In this document: positions 54,036 to 64,000 of the stretch, piece by piece
Position numbering within the stretch: the stretch's first letter is position 1
Layout: each line of letters starts with the position of its first letter
DNA from: Pseudomonas furukawaii
GTDB taxonomy: Bacteria > Pseudomonadota > Gammaproteobacteria > Pseudomonadales > Pseudomonadaceae
Direction of reading: 5' to 3'
Assembly (NCBI RefSeq): GCF_002355475.1
Contig: NZ_AP014862.1
Span: forward strand, 496,001 to 560,000
DNA length: 64,000 nt
Notes under the pieces: model-generated
What the model was told of the DNA's origin: nothing
Databases searched by the model: none
The model's input: the letters and a program-made list of their open reading frames with translations, nothing else
Made by a program: the position numbers and the translations under genes

Positions 54036-55277
54036 TCAGGTCGGGCGGTCGGCTGCGCTATTCCGCCTGTAGTCTTCCAGTGCCGCCAGCCGAGCCCGCG
54101 TCAGGGCCTGGCCCAGTTCCGCGCCTTTGAAGCCCTGTTCCAGCAGCGGCTGGACGGCCACCGCTCGCGCGACGGAAGCCGCACCCAGCAGGTACGCCGA
54201 TTGTGGGTAGTCGCGCTGTTCCAGCCCGGTGCGTCCACGGGCATCCATTTCAGCGGCGGCGACGAATTCCTCGAAGCGCTGTGGGCGGCGGAATACGTCG
54301 AAGGCCTGCAGCAGCTCGAGCAGCGTCGAGGCGCGCAGCTCAAGGGCGCGGTGGGCGTGGGTGTGGTACTCGCCCACCAGCAGGGCCAGTTCCTGGCAGT
54401 CGCGGGGGGCCTTGCAGCGTTCGTTCACGGCCTTGATGAGTTTCAGGCCGCGTACTTCATGGGCGACATGGCGGGGCCATTCCGTCTCGGGAGTCAGTCC
54501 TTTGCCCAGGTCGTGGAGCAGGCAGGCCCAGCGCACGGTCAGGGGTTGCTCATGCTCTGCGCACTGGCGCAGAACCGCCAGGGTATGCAGGCCAGTGTCC
54601 ACTTCGGGATGATGCTGCTCCGGCTGGGGCACGCCGAACAGGCGGTCCAGTTCGGGCATCCACGCGGCCAGGGCGCCACTGTCCCGCAGCACCTGGATGA
54701 AGATGTCCGGGCGCGGCTCCATGAGGGCGCGGGAAATTTCCTTCCAGCTGCGCTCGGGTGTGAGAGCGTCCAGTTCGCCGGAGTCAGCGATCTGTCGCAT
54801 CAGTTCGAGGGTTTCGCCGGCGACCTGGAAGCCTAGGGGGGCATAACGGGCCGCGAAGCGTGCCACGCGCAACACGCGCAGCGGGTCTTCGGCGAAGGCC
54901 GGGGAGACGTGGCGCAGCACCCGGGCCTCGAGGTCCTTCCGTCCGCCGTAGGGGTCGATGAGGCGGCCGTGCTCGTCTTCGGCCATGGCGTTGACCGTGA
55001 GGTCGCGGCGGATCAGGTCCTGTTCCAGGGTGACGTCCGGGCTGGCGTGGAAGGTGAAGCCGCCGTAGCCACGTCCGCTCTTGCGTTCGGTGCGTGCCAG
55101 GGCGTATTCCTCGCCGGTTTCCGGGTGCAGGAACACCGGGAAGTCGGCGCCCACCGGGCGAAAGCCCTGTGCGGCCATCTCTTCTGCGGTAGCGCCTACG
55201 ACCACCCAGTCGACTTCGCTTACCAGGCGACCCAACAGGCGATCGCGAACCGCGCCGCCCACTTTGAATATCTGCAT
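54036..55277 (-). CDS. cca: CCA-adding enzyme / multifunctional tRNA nucleotidyltransferase
   Basis: A 413-aa class II nucleotidyltransferase starting [16 protein letters not shown]. The catalytic [10 protein letters not shown] (DxD-like) and [10 protein letters not shown] segments lie in the first 150 residues, and an HD domain (CLLHDLGKG at about 248) gives phosphatase/phosphodiesterase activity. Adds or repairs the tRNA 3' CCA. Convergent with folK, 5-bp gap. The 237 bp upstream to SpoVR hold no supported gene. Confidence 0.95.
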   Translation of the reverse strand: MQIFKVGGAVRDRLLGRLVSEVDWVVVGATAEEMAAQGFRPVGADFPVFLHPETGEEYALARTERKSGRGYGGFTFHASPDVTLEQDLIRRDLTVNAMAEDEHGRLIDPYGGRKDLEARVLRHVSPAFAEDPLRVLRVARFAARYAPLGFQVAGETLELMRQIADSGELDALTPERSWKEISRALMEPRPDIFIQVLRDSGALAAWMPELDRLFGVPQPEQHHPEVDTGLHTLAVLRQCAEHEQPLTVRWACLLHDLGKGLTPETEWPRHVAHEVRGLKLIKAVNERCKAPRDCQELALLVGEYHTHAHRALELRASTLLELLQAFDVFRRPQRFEEFVAAAEMDARGRTGLEQRDYPQSAYLLGAASVARAVAVQPLLEQGFKGAELGQALTRARLAALEDYRRNSAADRPT

Positions 55278-55514
55278 GTCTTGCCTCCGTGGACGCGGAG
55301 GATAGCAGCCCGGCGCGCAGCGGGGAGCGGTCCGGCCGGTGCGATCAGGGTGCTGTCCATCGGTTCGGCGCTGCCACGGACGGGGCCGGCACCGACGAGC
55401 TGGAGGATGCGGATCTGCTGGGCGGGTGCAGGTGACTAGCGCCGGGCGCATCTGAGGAGGGCTTCCATGAGACATGGCCGCATGCTCGGCGAGTGCCGGC
55501 ATGCGGTCACATGA

Positions 55515-57080
55515 TCAAATGGGTGGAATGATCAGGTCCAGGCGCGGGTATTCCCCGTCCTCAGTGCGTTCCCCCTTTGGGGGAACATGGTGGACTCCGG
55601 TGATCTGTTCGCCGTAGCGGGTCTCCAGGTGGACGTCGAAGCCCCAGAGCCGGTGAAGGTGCTTGAGCACGTCCTCGGTGGATTCACCCAGGGGTTTGCG
55701 GTCGTGCTGCTGGTGGCGGAGGGTCAGCGATCGGTCGCCCCGGCGGTCGACGCTCCAGATCTGCACATTGGGCTCGCGGTTGCCGAGGTTGTACTGGGCG
55801 GCCAGTTGCTCGCGGATCACTCGATAGCCCGACTCGTCGTGGATGGCCGGAACCAGCAGTTCGTCCTTCTGGTCGTCGTCGAGGATGCTGAACAGCTTGA
55901 AGTCGCGGATCACCTTGGGCGAGAGGAACTGCAGGATGAAGCTCTCGTCCTTGAAGCTCTTCATGGCGAACTTGAGGGTGGAGAGCCAGTCGCTGCCAGC
56001 GATGTCGGGGAACCAGCGCTTGTCCTCCTCGGTGGGGTCTTCGCAGATGCGGCGGATGTCGCGGTACATGGCGAAGCCCAGTGCGTAGGGGTTGATGCCG
56101 CTGTAGTAGGGGCTGTCGAAGGATGGCTGGTAGACCACGCTGGTGTGGGACTGGAGGAACTCCATCATGAAGCCCTCGGTGACCAGGCCCTCGTCGTAGA
56201 GGTCGTTGAGGAGGGTGTAGTGCCAGAAGGTGGCCCAGCCCTCGTTCATCACCTGGGTTTGCCGTTGCGGGTAGAAGTACTGGGCGATCTTGCGCACGAT
56301 GCGCACGATCTCGCGCTGCCAGGGCTCCAGCAGCGGAGCGTGTTTCTCGATGAAGTAGAGGATGTTCTCCTGGGGTTCGGCCGGGAAGCGCTGGTTGTCC
56401 TTCTCGCCGCCTTTGCCGGCGCCCTTGGGGATGGTGCGCCAGAGGTCGTTGATCTGCTTCTGCAGGTGTTCCTCGCGCTCCTTCTGCCGGCGCCGCTCCT
56501 CTTCGGCGGAGATGGGATAGGGCCGCTTGTAGCGGTCGACGCCGTAGTTCATAAGGGCGTGGCAGGAGTCCAGCAGGTCTTCCACCGCGTCGATGCCGTG
56601 GCGCTCCTCGCACTGGGTGATGTACTGCTTGGCGAACACCAGGTAGTCGATGATGGAGCTGGCGTCGGTCCAGGTGCGGAACAGGTAGTTGCCCTTGAAG
56701 AAGCTGTTGTGGCCGTAGCAGGCGTGGGCGATCACCAGCGCCTGCATGGTGATGGTGTTTTCCTCCATGAGATAGGCGATGCAGGGGTCGGAGTTGATCA
56801 CGATCTCGTAGGCCAGGCCCATCTGGCCGCGGGTATAACCCTTTTCGGTGGCGAGGAAGTGCTTGCCGTAGGACCAGTGGTGGTAGCCGATGGGCATACC
56901 CACCGAGGCGTAGGCGTCCATCATCTGCTCGGCGCTGATCACCTCGATCTGGTTCGGATAGGTGTCCAGCGCATAACGCTCGGCGATGCGGCTGATCTCG
57001 CGGTCGTAGGTGCGGATCAGGTCGAAGGTCCATTCGGACCCCGTGGAGATGGGCTTGCGTTCCTTCTTGCTGGCACTCAT
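55515..57080 (-). CDS. SpoVR family protein (YcgB-like)
   Basis: A 521-aa cytosolic protein. The family-typical GMPIGYHHWSYGKHF, AHACYGHNSFFKGN and NEGWATFWHYTLLND segments are all present. Function not settled; encoded with yeaH and prkA in proteobacteria and expressed in stationary phase under RpoS in enterobacteria. Starts 12 bp after the yeaH stop. Confidence 0.94.
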   Translation of the reverse strand: MSASKKERKPISTGSEWTFDLIRTYDREISRIAERYALDTYPNQIEVISAEQMMDAYASVGMPIGYHHWSYGKHFLATEKGYTRGQMGLAYEIVINSDPCIAYLMEENTITMQALVIAHACYGHNSFFKGNYLFRTWTDASSIIDYLVFAKQYITQCEERHGIDAVEDLLDSCHALMNYGVDRYKRPYPISAEEERRRQKEREEHLQKQINDLWRTIPKGAGKGGEKDNQRFPAEPQENILYFIEKHAPLLEPWQREIVRIVRKIAQYFYPQRQTQVMNEGWATFWHYTLLNDLYDEGLVTEGFMMEFLQSHTSVVYQPSFDSPYYSGINPYALGFAMYRDIRRICEDPTEEDKRWFPDIAGSDWLSTLKFAMKSFKDESFILQFLSPKVIRDFKLFSILDDDQKDELLVPAIHDESGYRVIREQLAAQYNLGNREPNVQIWSVDRRGDRSLTLRHQQHDRKPLGESTEDVLKHLHRLWGFDVHLETRYGEQITGVHHVPPKGERTEDGEYPRLDLIIPPI

Positions 57081-57092
57081 GTCACGCCTCCC

Positions 57093-58364
57093 TCAGGTCA
57101 CGAGCCGGCGTTGGAACAGCTCGCGGAACACCGGGTAGATATCCGACGCCGAGACGATCTGCTGCTGGGCGAAGGTGTCGTCGAACGCTTCGCAGACCTG
57201 TTCGTACTCGTACCACAGCGCCTGGTGCTCGCGCGGGGTGATCTCGACGTAGGTGTAGTACTGCACGAACGGCATGATCTGCTTGATCAGGATATCCCGG
57301 CAGATGGGTGAATCGTCGTTCCAGTTGTCGCCGTCCGATGCCTGGGCCGCGTAGATGTTCCATTCGTTGATGGGATAGCGCTCGGCCATGATCTCCTGCA
57401 TCAGTTTCAGGGCGCTGGAGACGATGGTGCCGCCGGTCTCGCGGGAGTAGAAGAACTCTTCCTCGTCCACCTCGCGGGCGCTGGTGTGGTGGCGGATGAA
57501 CACCACCTCGATCTTGTCGTAGTTCCGCTTGAGGAACAGGTAGAGGAGGATGAAGAAACGCTTGGCGATGTCCTTGGTGGCCTGGGTCATGGAGCCGGAT
57601 ACGTCCATGAGGCAGAACATCACCGCCTTGGAGCTGGGGTTGGGCTGCTTCACCAGCAGGTTGTACTTGAGGTCGAAGGTATCGAGGAAGGGCACGCGCT
57701 CGATCCTGGCGCGCAGTTTCGCGATCTCCGCTTCCAGCTCCTGAATGTCGCTGAAATTGTCGGGTTCTTCGCGCTTCAGGCGGGCCAGTTCCTCCTTGGC
57801 TTCCCGCAGCTTCGCGCGGCTGGAGCCGGAGAGGGCGATTCGCCGGGCATGGGCCGAGCGCAGGGTGCGGACGATGTTGATGCGCGAGGGGTTGCCCTCG
57901 TTGCTGATACCGGCGCGCACGGTCTTGAAGGTATCGGCGCCGGTCAGGTGACGCTTGACGAGGTTGGGCAGTTCCAGGTCCTCGAACATGAAGTCGAGGA
58001 ATTCCTCCTGGGTGATCTGGAATACGAAATCGTCCATCCCCTCGCCCTGGTTGCTGGCCTTGCCGCTGCCGCGTCCCCCTCCGCCGCCCTGCGGACGTGG
58101 GATGCGGTCACCGGTGGTGAACTCCTTGTTGCCGGGGTGGACGATGGTCTGCCGGCCGCCCCGGCCATGGTGCAGGACGGGCTCGTCGATGTCGCGACCG
58201 GGAATGCTGATCTGCTCGCCGTGCTCCATATCAGTGATGGAGCGGCGGCTCACGGCCTCCTCAACGGCCTTCTTGATGTGCTCGCGATAGCGCCGCAGGA
58301 ACCGCTGGCGGTTCACGGTGCTCTTGTTCTTGCCATTCAAACGCCTGTCGATGACATAGCTCAT
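57093..58364 (-). CDS. yeaH: UPF0229 family protein YeaH
   Basis: A 423-aa protein starting [21 protein letters not shown] Gly-rich linker (about 90-100) precedes a coiled region and a von Willebrand A-like domain with MIDAS motif DVSGSMTQ at about 251-258. Middle gene of the prkA-yeaH-spoVR set; in E. coli, YeaG (PrkA) and YeaH act together in nitrogen-starvation response. The frame is open to 58403, but the family N-terminus fixes the start. Confidence 0.94.
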   Translation of the reverse strand: MSYVIDRRLNGKNKSTVNRQRFLRRYREHIKKAVEEAVSRRSITDMEHGEQISIPGRDIDEPVLHHGRGGRQTIVHPGNKEFTTGDRIPRPQGGGGGRGSGKASNQGEGMDDFVFQITQEEFLDFMFEDLELPNLVKRHLTGADTFKTVRAGISNEGNPSRINIVRTLRSAHARRIALSGSSRAKLREAKEELARLKREEPDNFSDIQELEAEIAKLRARIERVPFLDTFDLKYNLLVKQPNPSSKAVMFCLMDVSGSMTQATKDIAKRFFILLYLFLKRNYDKIEVVFIRHHTSAREVDEEEFFYSRETGGTIVSSALKLMQEIMAERYPINEWNIYAAQASDGDNWNDDSPICRDILIKQIMPFVQYYTYVEITPREHQALWYEYEQVCEAFDDTFAQQQIVSASDIYPVFRELFQRRLVT

Positions 58365-58387
58365 AGATGCCCCTCCGGGGCAGCGCC

Positions 58388-58450
58388 AAGTTTCACGCCG
58401 CAAGCTGCAAGGGGGCGATCCCGCTTGCGGCTTGCAGCTGACGGCTTGTG
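58388..58450. repeat. GCCGCAAGC inverted repeat between prkA and yeaH
   Basis: GCCGCAAGC (58397-58405) pairs with GCTTGCGGC (58423-58431), followed by further CTTGCAGCT/GGCTTGTGGC copies. This is a different Pseudomonas intergenic repeat (CTTGCAGC/GCTTGTGGC type), also seen in diverged form at about 63066-63100 upstream of rsmA. It could modulate prkA versus yeaH message levels. Confidence 0.65.
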
Positions 58451-58457
58451 GCTGCGA

Positions 58458-60380
58458 TTACTGCGACTTGCGTACCCGCAGGTACCATTCGGACAGCAGG
58501 CGAACCTGTTTCTCCGTGTAGCCGCGCTCGACCATGCGTTTGACGAAGTCGTTGTGCTTCTGCTGTTCCTCCTTGCTGCCCTTGGCATTGAAGCTGATGA
58601 CCGGCAGAAGGTCTTCGGTGTTGGAGAACATTTTCTTCTCGATGACCACCCGCAGCTTCTCGTAGCTGAGCCAGCTGGGATTCTTCCCGTTGTTGTTGGC
58701 TCGGGCGCGCAGCACGAAGTTGACGATCTCGTTGCGGAAATCCTTCGGGTTGCTGATGCCGGCGGGCTTCTCGATCTTCTCCAGTTCCTCGTTCAGGGCG
58801 ACACGGTTGAGGATCTCGCCGGTTTCCGGGTCGCGGTATTCCTGGTCCTGGATCCAGAAGTCCGCGTACAGCACATAGCGGTCGAAGATGTTCTGGCCGT
58901 ACTCGCTGTAGGACTCGAGGTAGGCGGTCTGGATCTCCTTGCCGATGAACTCGATGTAGCGCGGCGCCAGGTATTCCTTGATGTAGCGCAGGTAGCGTTC
59001 GCGTACCTCGGCCGGGAACTGCTCCTGCTCGATCTGCTGCTCCAGGACGTAGAGCAGGTGCACCGGGTTGGCCGCCACCTCATGGGGGTCGAAGTTGAAG
59101 ACCTTGGAGAGGATCTTGAAGGCGAAGCGGGTGGACAGGCCGTTCATGCCTTCGTCCACGCCGGCCGAGTCGCGGTATTCCTGGATGGACTTGGCCTTGG
59201 GGTCGGTGTCCTTGAGGTTCTCGCCGTCGTACACCCGCATCTTCGAGTAGACGTTGGAGTTCTCAGGCTCCTTCAGGCGCGAGAGCACGGAGAACTGGGC
59301 CAGCATGCGCAGGGTGTCCGGGGCGCAGTGGGCCTTGGCCAGGGAACTGTTGATGAGGAGCTTGTCGTAGATCTTGATCTCGTCGGTGACCCGCAGGCAG
59401 TAGGGCACCTTGACGATGTAGATCCGGTCGATGAACGCCTCGTTGTTCTTGTTGTTGCGGAAGCTGTGCCATTCCGACTCGTTGGAGTGGGCCAGGATGA
59501 TGCCGCTGAAGGGCAGCCCGCCCAGGCCTTCGGTGCTGTTGTAGTTGCCTTCCTGGGTGGCGGTGAGCAGCGGGTGCAGCACCTTGATCGGGGCCTTGAA
59601 CATCTCGACGAATTCCATCAGGCCCTGGTTGGACCGGCACAGTGCGCCTGAATAGCTGTAGGCGTCGGCGTCGTTCTGCGGGAATTCCTCCAGCTTGCGG
59701 ATATCCACCTTGCCCACCAGCGAGGAGATGTCCTGGTTGTTCTCGTCACCCGGCTCGGTCTTGGCGATGGCGATCTGGTTGAGGATCGAGGGGTAGAGCT
59801 TGACCACGCGGAACTTGCTGATGTCACCGCCGAACTCGTTCAGGCGCTTGGTGGCCCAGGGCGAGATCACCGTGCGCAGGTAGCGCCGGGGAATGCCGTA
59901 CTCCTCCTCCAGGATGGCTCCGTCCTCGTCGGGGTTGAACAGGCCGAGGGGCGACTCGAAGACCGGCGAGCCCTTGATGGCGTAGAAGGGGACGCGTTCC
60001 ATGACCTGCTTGAGTTTTTCCGCCAGGGAGGACTTGCCGCCCCCCACCGGCCCCAGCAGATAGAGGACCTGCTTCTTCTCTTCCAGGCCCTGGGCGGCGT
60101 GGCGGAAGTAGGACACGATCTGGTCGATGCACTCTTCCATGCCATGGAAGTCGGCGAACACCGGGTAACGCCGGATCACCTTGTTGGAGAAGATCCGCGA
60201 CAGTCGTGGATCGGCCGACGTGTCCAGCAACTCTGGCTCCCCAATGGCCATGAGCATGCGTTCGGCGGCGGTGGCGTAAGCGCTGCGATCCTGTTTGCAC
60301 AGGTCCAGATATTCCTGGAGGGAATATTCCTCCTGGCGGGTCGCTTCGAAACGCTGTTGGAAGTGGCTGAAAATGCTCAT
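58458..60380 (-). CDS. prkA: PrkA family serine protein kinase (YeaG)
   Basis: A 640-aa protein starting MSIFSHFQQRFEATRQEEYS. The AAA+ domain with Walker A GPVGGGKSS at about 107-115 is followed by the PrkA C-terminal kinase-like domain (about 385-640). First gene of the prkA-yeaH-spoVR set. The ATG at 60380 gives the known family length; the frame extending to 60485 is not coding. Confidence 0.95.
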   Translation of the reverse strand: MSIFSHFQQRFEATRQEEYSLQEYLDLCKQDRSAYATAAERMLMAIGEPELLDTSADPRLSRIFSNKVIRRYPVFADFHGMEECIDQIVSYFRHAAQGLEEKKQVLYLLGPVGGGKSSLAEKLKQVMERVPFYAIKGSPVFESPLGLFNPDEDGAILEEEYGIPRRYLRTVISPWATKRLNEFGGDISKFRVVKLYPSILNQIAIAKTEPGDENNQDISSLVGKVDIRKLEEFPQNDADAYSYSGALCRSNQGLMEFVEMFKAPIKVLHPLLTATQEGNYNSTEGLGGLPFSGIILAHSNESEWHSFRNNKNNEAFIDRIYIVKVPYCLRVTDEIKIYDKLLINSSLAKAHCAPDTLRMLAQFSVLSRLKEPENSNVYSKMRVYDGENLKDTDPKAKSIQEYRDSAGVDEGMNGLSTRFAFKILSKVFNFDPHEVAANPVHLLYVLEQQIEQEQFPAEVRERYLRYIKEYLAPRYIEFIGKEIQTAYLESYSEYGQNIFDRYVLYADFWIQDQEYRDPETGEILNRVALNEELEKIEKPAGISNPKDFRNEIVNFVLRARANNNGKNPSWLSYEKLRVVIEKKMFSNTEDLLPVISFNAKGSKEEQQKHNDFVKRMVERGYTEKQVRLLSEWYLRVRKSQ

Positions 60381-60505
60381 GACGTCACCTCGCTGGAAAC
60401 AGGAAGCCGGCGCGGGGTCGGTTGTGCGGGTGCGGGCGGTCAGCCGAGGAAGGTCGGCCGATGGAAATCCCCCAGAACACCTCAATGGTCGCTGCCGATG
60501 GCCCG

Positions 60506-60534
60506 GAGCCGGTGTACCGGCTCTCCCCTTTTTT
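60506..60534. other. Hairpin with T-run upstream of prkA, plus-strand orientation
   Basis: GAGCCGG-tgta-CCGGCTC followed by TCCCCTTTTTT resembles a plus-strand terminator, although no plus-strand gene is upstream. In the prkA transcript it would form a leader hairpin about 130 nt before the start. The rest of the 60381-60668 gap has a second, GC-rich inverted repeat, GCCACGCGTGGCGC/GCGCCACGCGG at about 60632-60659. Confidence 0.45.
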
Positions 60535-60668
60535 GGATGGCCTGAGCTAAGAGTAGCCCGTTCTCGGCGAGGTCAAGGATGACGGAACGATAACAAGGGA
60601 TTACCGTCCGTCGGAGAAATGGCGCCAAGCCACGCGTGGCGCGGGGTTGCGCCACGCGGAAAAAAATT

Positions 60669-60998
60669 TCAATCGGTGCCGCCCTGGGCGACATCCCCGG
60701 GATAGACGCTTCGCCACAGTTCGAAGCCCCCATCCAGGCTGTAGACCTCGGAAAAACCCTGGTGGGCGAGGTAGGCGGCTGCCCCCTGGCTGGAGTTGCC
60801 GTGGTAGCAGGCGACGATCAGCGGTTTGTCGAAGTCGGCGTGGGCGATGAAGTCCGCAAGGGAGTGGTTGTCCAGGTGGCGGGAGCCGCTGATGTGCCCT
60901 TGGGCGAAGCTCTGCGGGTCGCGGATGTCCACAACCACTGCACCCTGTTCGCGCAGGTCGTGGGCCCGTTCCGGGGCGATGCGTTGGAATTCACTCAT
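60669..60998 (-). CDS. glpE: Thiosulfate sulfurtransferase GlpE
   Basis: A 109-aa single-domain rhodanese. The catalytic cysteine lies in [11 protein letters not shown] (C64). Starts [20 protein letters not shown]. Transfers sulfur from thiosulfate to cyanide or thioredoxin. Its start overlaps the end of apaH by 8 bp, so it is the last gene of the rsmA-apaG-apaH-glpE cluster. Confidence 0.95.
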   Translation of the reverse strand: MSEFQRIAPERAHDLREQGAVVVDIRDPQSFAQGHISGSRHLDNHSLADFIAHADFDKPLIVACYHGNSSQGAAAYLAHQGFSEVYSLDGGFELWRSVYPGDVAQGGTD

Positions 60999-61818
60999 GG
61001 TGGTTCTCCTGGCAGCTGCAACTGATGCGCTGGCCGCTGTCGATGTTCAGCAGGGTCATGGTGCCACCCCATACGCAGCCGGTGTCGAGGGCGAAGAGCC
61101 CGGGTTCGTTGCACTGGCCTTCCAGGGCCGCCCAGTGGCCGAAGATGATCTTCTGTCCGTGGGTCTTGCGGTTGGGGAAGCTGAACCAGGGGGCGTATCC
61201 GGGCGGCGCCGTGCCGAGGCCTTCCTTGGTCTTGAGGTCCAGGGTTCCGTCGGCCTTGCAGAAGCGCATGCGGGTGAAATAGTTGGTGATGACCCTCAGG
61301 CGAGTGACGCCGTGCAGGTCCTTGTCCCACTTGGCGGGCTCGTTGCCGTACATGCCGTCCAGGAACAGCGGCAGCCGGGCATCGTCCTGCAGGGCTTCTT
61401 CTACTTCGGCGGCGCGCTTGAGGGCCTTCCTCAGGGTCCACTGGGGGGGGATGCCGGCATGCACCATGGCGATGTCGCGCTGCTCGTCGTAGTGCAGCAG
61501 CTTCTGTCGGCGCAGCCAGTCGAGCAGGTCGGCCCGGTCGGGGGCGTCGAGGATTTCCCTCAGGGTATCGGCCTTGCGCAGGCGTTCTATGTTGTGGGCC
61601 ACGGCCAGCAGGTGCAGGTCGTGGTTGCCCAGGACGCAGACCACGGAGTCCCTGATCGAAAAGAGGAAGCGCAGAGTCTCCAGGGACTTGGGGCCGCGAT
61701 TGACCAGGTCTCCCACCAGCCAGAGCCGGTCCTTCGCCGGGTCGAAGTGCACCTGATCCAGCAGGCACTTCAGTTGATCGAGGCAACCCTGGAGGTCGCC
61801 GACCGCGTAAGTCGTCAT
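60991..61818 (-). CDS. apaH: Diadenosine tetraphosphatase ApaH
   Basis: A 275-aa symmetrical Ap4A hydrolase of the calcineurin-like phosphoesterase family. Metal motifs GDLQGC (7-12), GDLVNRGP (36-43) and GNHDLH (about 64-69) are intact. Degrades Ap4A and Np4-capped RNA. Ten bp downstream of apaG. Confidence 0.96.
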   Translation of the reverse strand: MTTYAVGDLQGCLDQLKCLLDQVHFDPAKDRLWLVGDLVNRGPKSLETLRFLFSIRDSVVCVLGNHDLHLLAVAHNIERLRKADTLREILDAPDRADLLDWLRRQKLLHYDEQRDIAMVHAGIPPQWTLRKALKRAAEVEEALQDDARLPLFLDGMYGNEPAKWDKDLHGVTRLRVITNYFTRMRFCKADGTLDLKTKEGLGTAPPGYAPWFSFPNRKTHGQKIIFGHWAALEGQCNEPGLFALDTGCVWGGTMTLLNIDSGQRISCSCQENHHE

Positions 61819-61828
61819 GGATGTCCCC

Positions 61829-62209
61829 TCAGTGCAGGGCGCCGGGAACGGCCAGGCGGAAGGGGGCGATGGGGGCGTCGAAGCGTTTGCCGTCGTCGGC
61901 GACCATCTGGTAGCTGCCCTGCATGGTGCCCACCCGGGTCGCCATGACGGTGCCACTGGTGTAGGTGTGGCTGGCGCCCGGGGCGATGAGTGGCTGCTGG
62001 CCGACCACGCCGGCGCCACGGACTTCCTGCACATGGCCGTCACCGTCGGTGATCACCCAGTGCCGGCTCAGGAGTTTGGCGGGCCGCTCACCGTTGTTGG
62101 TGATGGTGACGGTGTAGGCGAAGGCGAAGCGGTTCTGCTCCGGCTGCGACTGTTCCGGGAGGAAGCGGGTGGCGACGCTGACATCGACCTGGTAGCGGGA
62201 ATCGGACAC
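61829..62209 (-). CDS. apaG: Co2+/Mg2+ efflux-associated protein ApaG
   Basis: A 126-aa beta-sandwich (DUF525) protein. Starts at [20 protein letters not shown], and carries [20 protein letters not shown] and the GTMQGSYQM segment. The family length and N-terminus fix the GTG start. Lies between rsmA and apaH. Confidence 0.95.
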   Translation of the reverse strand: MSDSRYQVDVSVATRFLPEQSQPEQNRFAFAYTVTITNNGERPAKLLSRHWVITDGDGHVQEVRGAGVVGQQPLIAPGASHTYTSGTVMATRVGTMQGSYQMVADDGKRFDAPIAPFRLAVPGALH

Positions 62210-62240
62210 GCGGGCACTCTCGAATAGCTGGGTACTGAGT

Positions 62241-63047
62241 CTAGGAGTCGGGCTGGGACGCGGCCAGTTGGTCGGCCAGGCGGACGAAGGCGGCCAGGTC
62301 GAGCTGCTCGGGGCGCAGCCCGCCGTCGACGCCGGCGGCTTCGATGGCGGCGGCGTCAAGCAGGCCCTTGAGGGTGTTGCGCAGGGTCTTGCGGCGCTGG
62401 TTGAAGGCCTCGCGGACGACGCGTTCGAGCAGGGCGGGATCCTTGGCAGGGTGCGGCAGCACTTCATGGGGCACCAGGCGCACGATGGCCGAGTCCACCT
62501 TGGGCGGCGGATTGAAGGCGCCGGGGCCGACGTTGAACAGGTGCTCCACCCGGCAGTGGTACTGGACCATGATGGACAGGCGACCCCAATCGCCACCGCC
62601 CGGCTCGGCGGCCAGGCGCTCGACGACTTCCTTCTGCAGCATGAAGTGCATGTCGCGGATCAGGTCGGCGTGGGCCAGCAGGTGGAAGATCAGCGGGGTC
62701 GAGATGTTGTACGGCAGGTTGCCCACCACGCGAAGGCTGTGGGGGGCGGCATCGAGTCGGCGGAAATCGAACTTGAGCGCGTCGCCCTGGTTCAGGCGGA
62801 AGTTCGGCAACTGGCCGAAACGATGCGTGAGGATGGGGATCAGGTCCAGGTCCAGCTCGATCACGTCGAGCTGCGCGCCGCTAGCCAGCAGGCCTTCGGT
62901 CAGGGCGCCCTGACCCGGGCCGATTTCCAGCAGGCGCTCGCCTTCCCTCGCGTGGATGCTGCGCAGGATGCGATGGATGATGCCGGCGTCGTGCAGGAAG
63001 TTCTGGCCGAACCGCTTGCGCGCGCGGTGTTGGTAGTGATCTGGCAT
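62241..63047 (-). CDS. rsmA: 16S rRNA dimethyladenosine transferase RsmA (KsgA)
   Basis: A 268-aa SAM-dependent methyltransferase. Motif [16 protein letters not shown] at about 41-55 and the catalytic NLPYNIS at about 113-119 are present, after the N-terminal [10 protein letters not shown]. Dimethylates A1518/A1519 of 16S rRNA. Follows pdxA and precedes apaG as in other gamma-proteobacteria. The symbol is for the rRNA methyltransferase, not the RNA-binding RsmA/CsrA. Confidence 0.96.
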   Translation of the reverse strand: MPDHYQHRARKRFGQNFLHDAGIIHRILRSIHAREGERLLEIGPGQGALTEGLLASGAQLDVIELDLDLIPILTHRFGQLPNFRLNQGDALKFDFRRLDAAPHSLRVVGNLPYNISTPLIFHLLAHADLIRDMHFMLQKEVVERLAAEPGGGDWGRLSIMVQYHCRVEHLFNVGPGAFNPPPKVDSAIVRLVPHEVLPHPAKDPALLERVVREAFNQRRKTLRNTLKGLLDAAAIEAAGVDGGLRPEQLDLAAFVRLADQLAASQPDS

Positions 63048-63165
63048 TGCGGGCTCCGAGGGGAGCAGCTTGAAGCCTGTGGCTAGAAGCTGGAAGCGGG
63101 GAAAAGCGCGCAGTCTACAGCATTGCGCCGATCAGGCCGAAGTGCGGAGCTGATCGGCGGCTCGC

Positions 63166-64000
63166 TCAGCCTCGACTGCCGGCCATCTGATAGGCGGTCT
63201 CCAGCGCCACCTCCAGGCTGCCGCAATCGATGTCGCCGGTGCCGGCAAGGTCCAGGGCGGTGCCGTGGTCCACCGAGGTGCGGATGATGGGCAGGCCGAG
63301 GGTGACGTTCACCGCCGCGCCAAAGCCCTTGTACTTGAGCACGGGCAGGCCCTGGTCGTGGTACATGGCGAGCACGGCGTCACAGTGCTCCAGGTGCTTC
63401 GGGGTGAAGAGGGTATCCGCCGGCAGCGGGCCCACCAGGTTCAAGCCTTCGGCGCGAAGTCCCTCAAGGGTCGGCTCGATGATCTCCAGTTCTTCCCGTC
63501 CCAGGTGGCCGCCTTCCCCGGCATGGGGGTTGAGGCCGCAGACGAGTATGCGCGGACGGGGGATGCCGAACTTTTCCACCAGGTCGGTGTGCAGGATGCG
63601 GCTGACACGCTGCAGGCGCTCGGGTGTGATGGCGGCGGGGACGTCCTTCAGCGGCAGGTGGGTGGTGACCAGGGCGACACGCAGTCCCCGCGTGGCCAGC
63701 ATCATGACCACCTGGCGGGTGGCGGTGAGGTCCGCGAGGAACTCGGTGTGACCGGAGAAGGCGATCCCGGCCTCGTTGATCACGCCCTTGTGCACCGGCG
63801 CTGTGATCATGCCGGCGAAGTGCCCGTCCAGGCAGCCCTGGCCGGCGCGGGTCAGGGTTTCCAGCACGTAATCGGCATTCCGGGGGTCGAGCTTGCCGGG
63901 GTATGCAGGGGCGCGCAGCGGAGTGTCCCAGACATAGAGGCTGCCTGCGGGCGCCGGAGCATCGGGCAGGGCGTCGGGGTCGATGGCGATCAGTCGGATG
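63166..64000 (-). CDS. pdxA: 4-hydroxythreonine-4-phosphate dehydrogenase PdxA, 5' end outside window
   Basis: The C-terminal 278 residues of PdxA; the start lies past the right edge. Visible motifs: [14 protein letters not shown], the metal site HTEFLAD and [13 protein letters not shown], and [15 protein letters not shown]. Converts 4-phosphohydroxy-L-threonine in pyridoxal phosphate synthesis. The coding frame continues to the window end (…[19 protein letters not shown]), so the apparent internal start at 63867 is not the real one. 118 bp lie between it and rsmA. Confidence 0.95.
   Translation of the reverse strand, partial: IRLIAIDPDALPDAPAPAGSLYVWDTPLRAPAYPGKLDPRNADYVLETLTRAGQGCLDGHFAGMITAPVHKGVINEAGIAFSGHTEFLADLTATRQVVMMLATRGLRVALVTTHLPLKDVPAAITPERLQRVSRILHTDLVEKFGIPRPRILVCGLNPHAGEGGHLGREELEIIEPTLEGLRAEGLNLVGPLPADTLFTPKHLEHCDAVLAMYHDQGLPVLKYKGFGAAVNVTLGLPIIRTSVDHGTALDLAGTGDIDCGSLEVALETAYQMAGSRG

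Noticed and set aside
63168-63867. A short pdxA starting at 63867
   Set aside because: The frame continues upstream to the window edge with PdxA-like sequence, so the gene is cut by the window, not shortened.

Overview
This window is high-GC chromosomal DNA from a Pseudomonas. The right third carries the gene order rmcA, rpoD, dnaG, rpsU, tsaD, plsY, folB, folK, cca, SpoVR, yeaH, prkA, glpE, apaH, apaG, rsmA, pdxA. From memory this is the PA0575-PA0593 order of P. aeruginosa, and the proteins read as close full-length matches (RmcA 1245 aa, PrkA 640 aa, RpsU 71 aa). The species is not assigned; the left two thirds are accessory and differ from PAO1.

Layout. 0-9 kb: polyamine/agmatine-type catabolism (PuuB-like oxidase, cupin-HTH repressor, PuuA-like ligase, polyamine-type binding protein, agmatinase) plus two LysR regulators. 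9-16 kb: OprD-type porin, CoA-transferase, GntP permease and a sigma-54 activator, with a visible -24/-12 promoter and three upstream dyads; then a YqaE-type small protein. 16-27 kb: EamA exporter, LysR, and a seven-gene minus-strand operon (ABC importer potA/B/C-like, binding protein, cytosine-deaminase-like enzyme, divergent amidohydrolase, flavin reductase). Facing it are a GntR regulator and a hydantoin-racemase-like enzyme. Together these suggest uptake and ring-opening of an unidentified cyclic N-compound. 27-33 kb: a phage-type Bro-N gene with a C4-antisense-like leader, DUF1543, a decayed toxin-antitoxin pair, an IclR/amidase/MFS unit and an orphan HicB.

33.2-43.0 kb is an integrated island. 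Perfect but for one base, 76-bp direct repeats lie 9,702 bp apart; the right copy is the 3' part of a tRNA-Ile2(CAU) plus its terminator. Cargo: Dam-type methylase, DGQHR protein with an overlapping membrane protein, Mrr endonuclease, NERD/zinc-ribbon nuclease, Fic protein, AraC/SDR pair and a HigBA-type module. The only integrase is a fragment that has lost its catalytic tyrosine, so the element looks fixed. It reads mainly as a defence island.

Four tandem arrays (units of 78, about 98, 78-79 and 74 bp) lie in gaps next to gene 3' ends. Although the unit sequences differ, all are built from facing GTAGG-headed imperfect palindromes, i.e. amplified REP/BIME-type elements. Several reach gene ends: one contains the stop of the EamA gene and another supplies the stop of the Bro-N gene.
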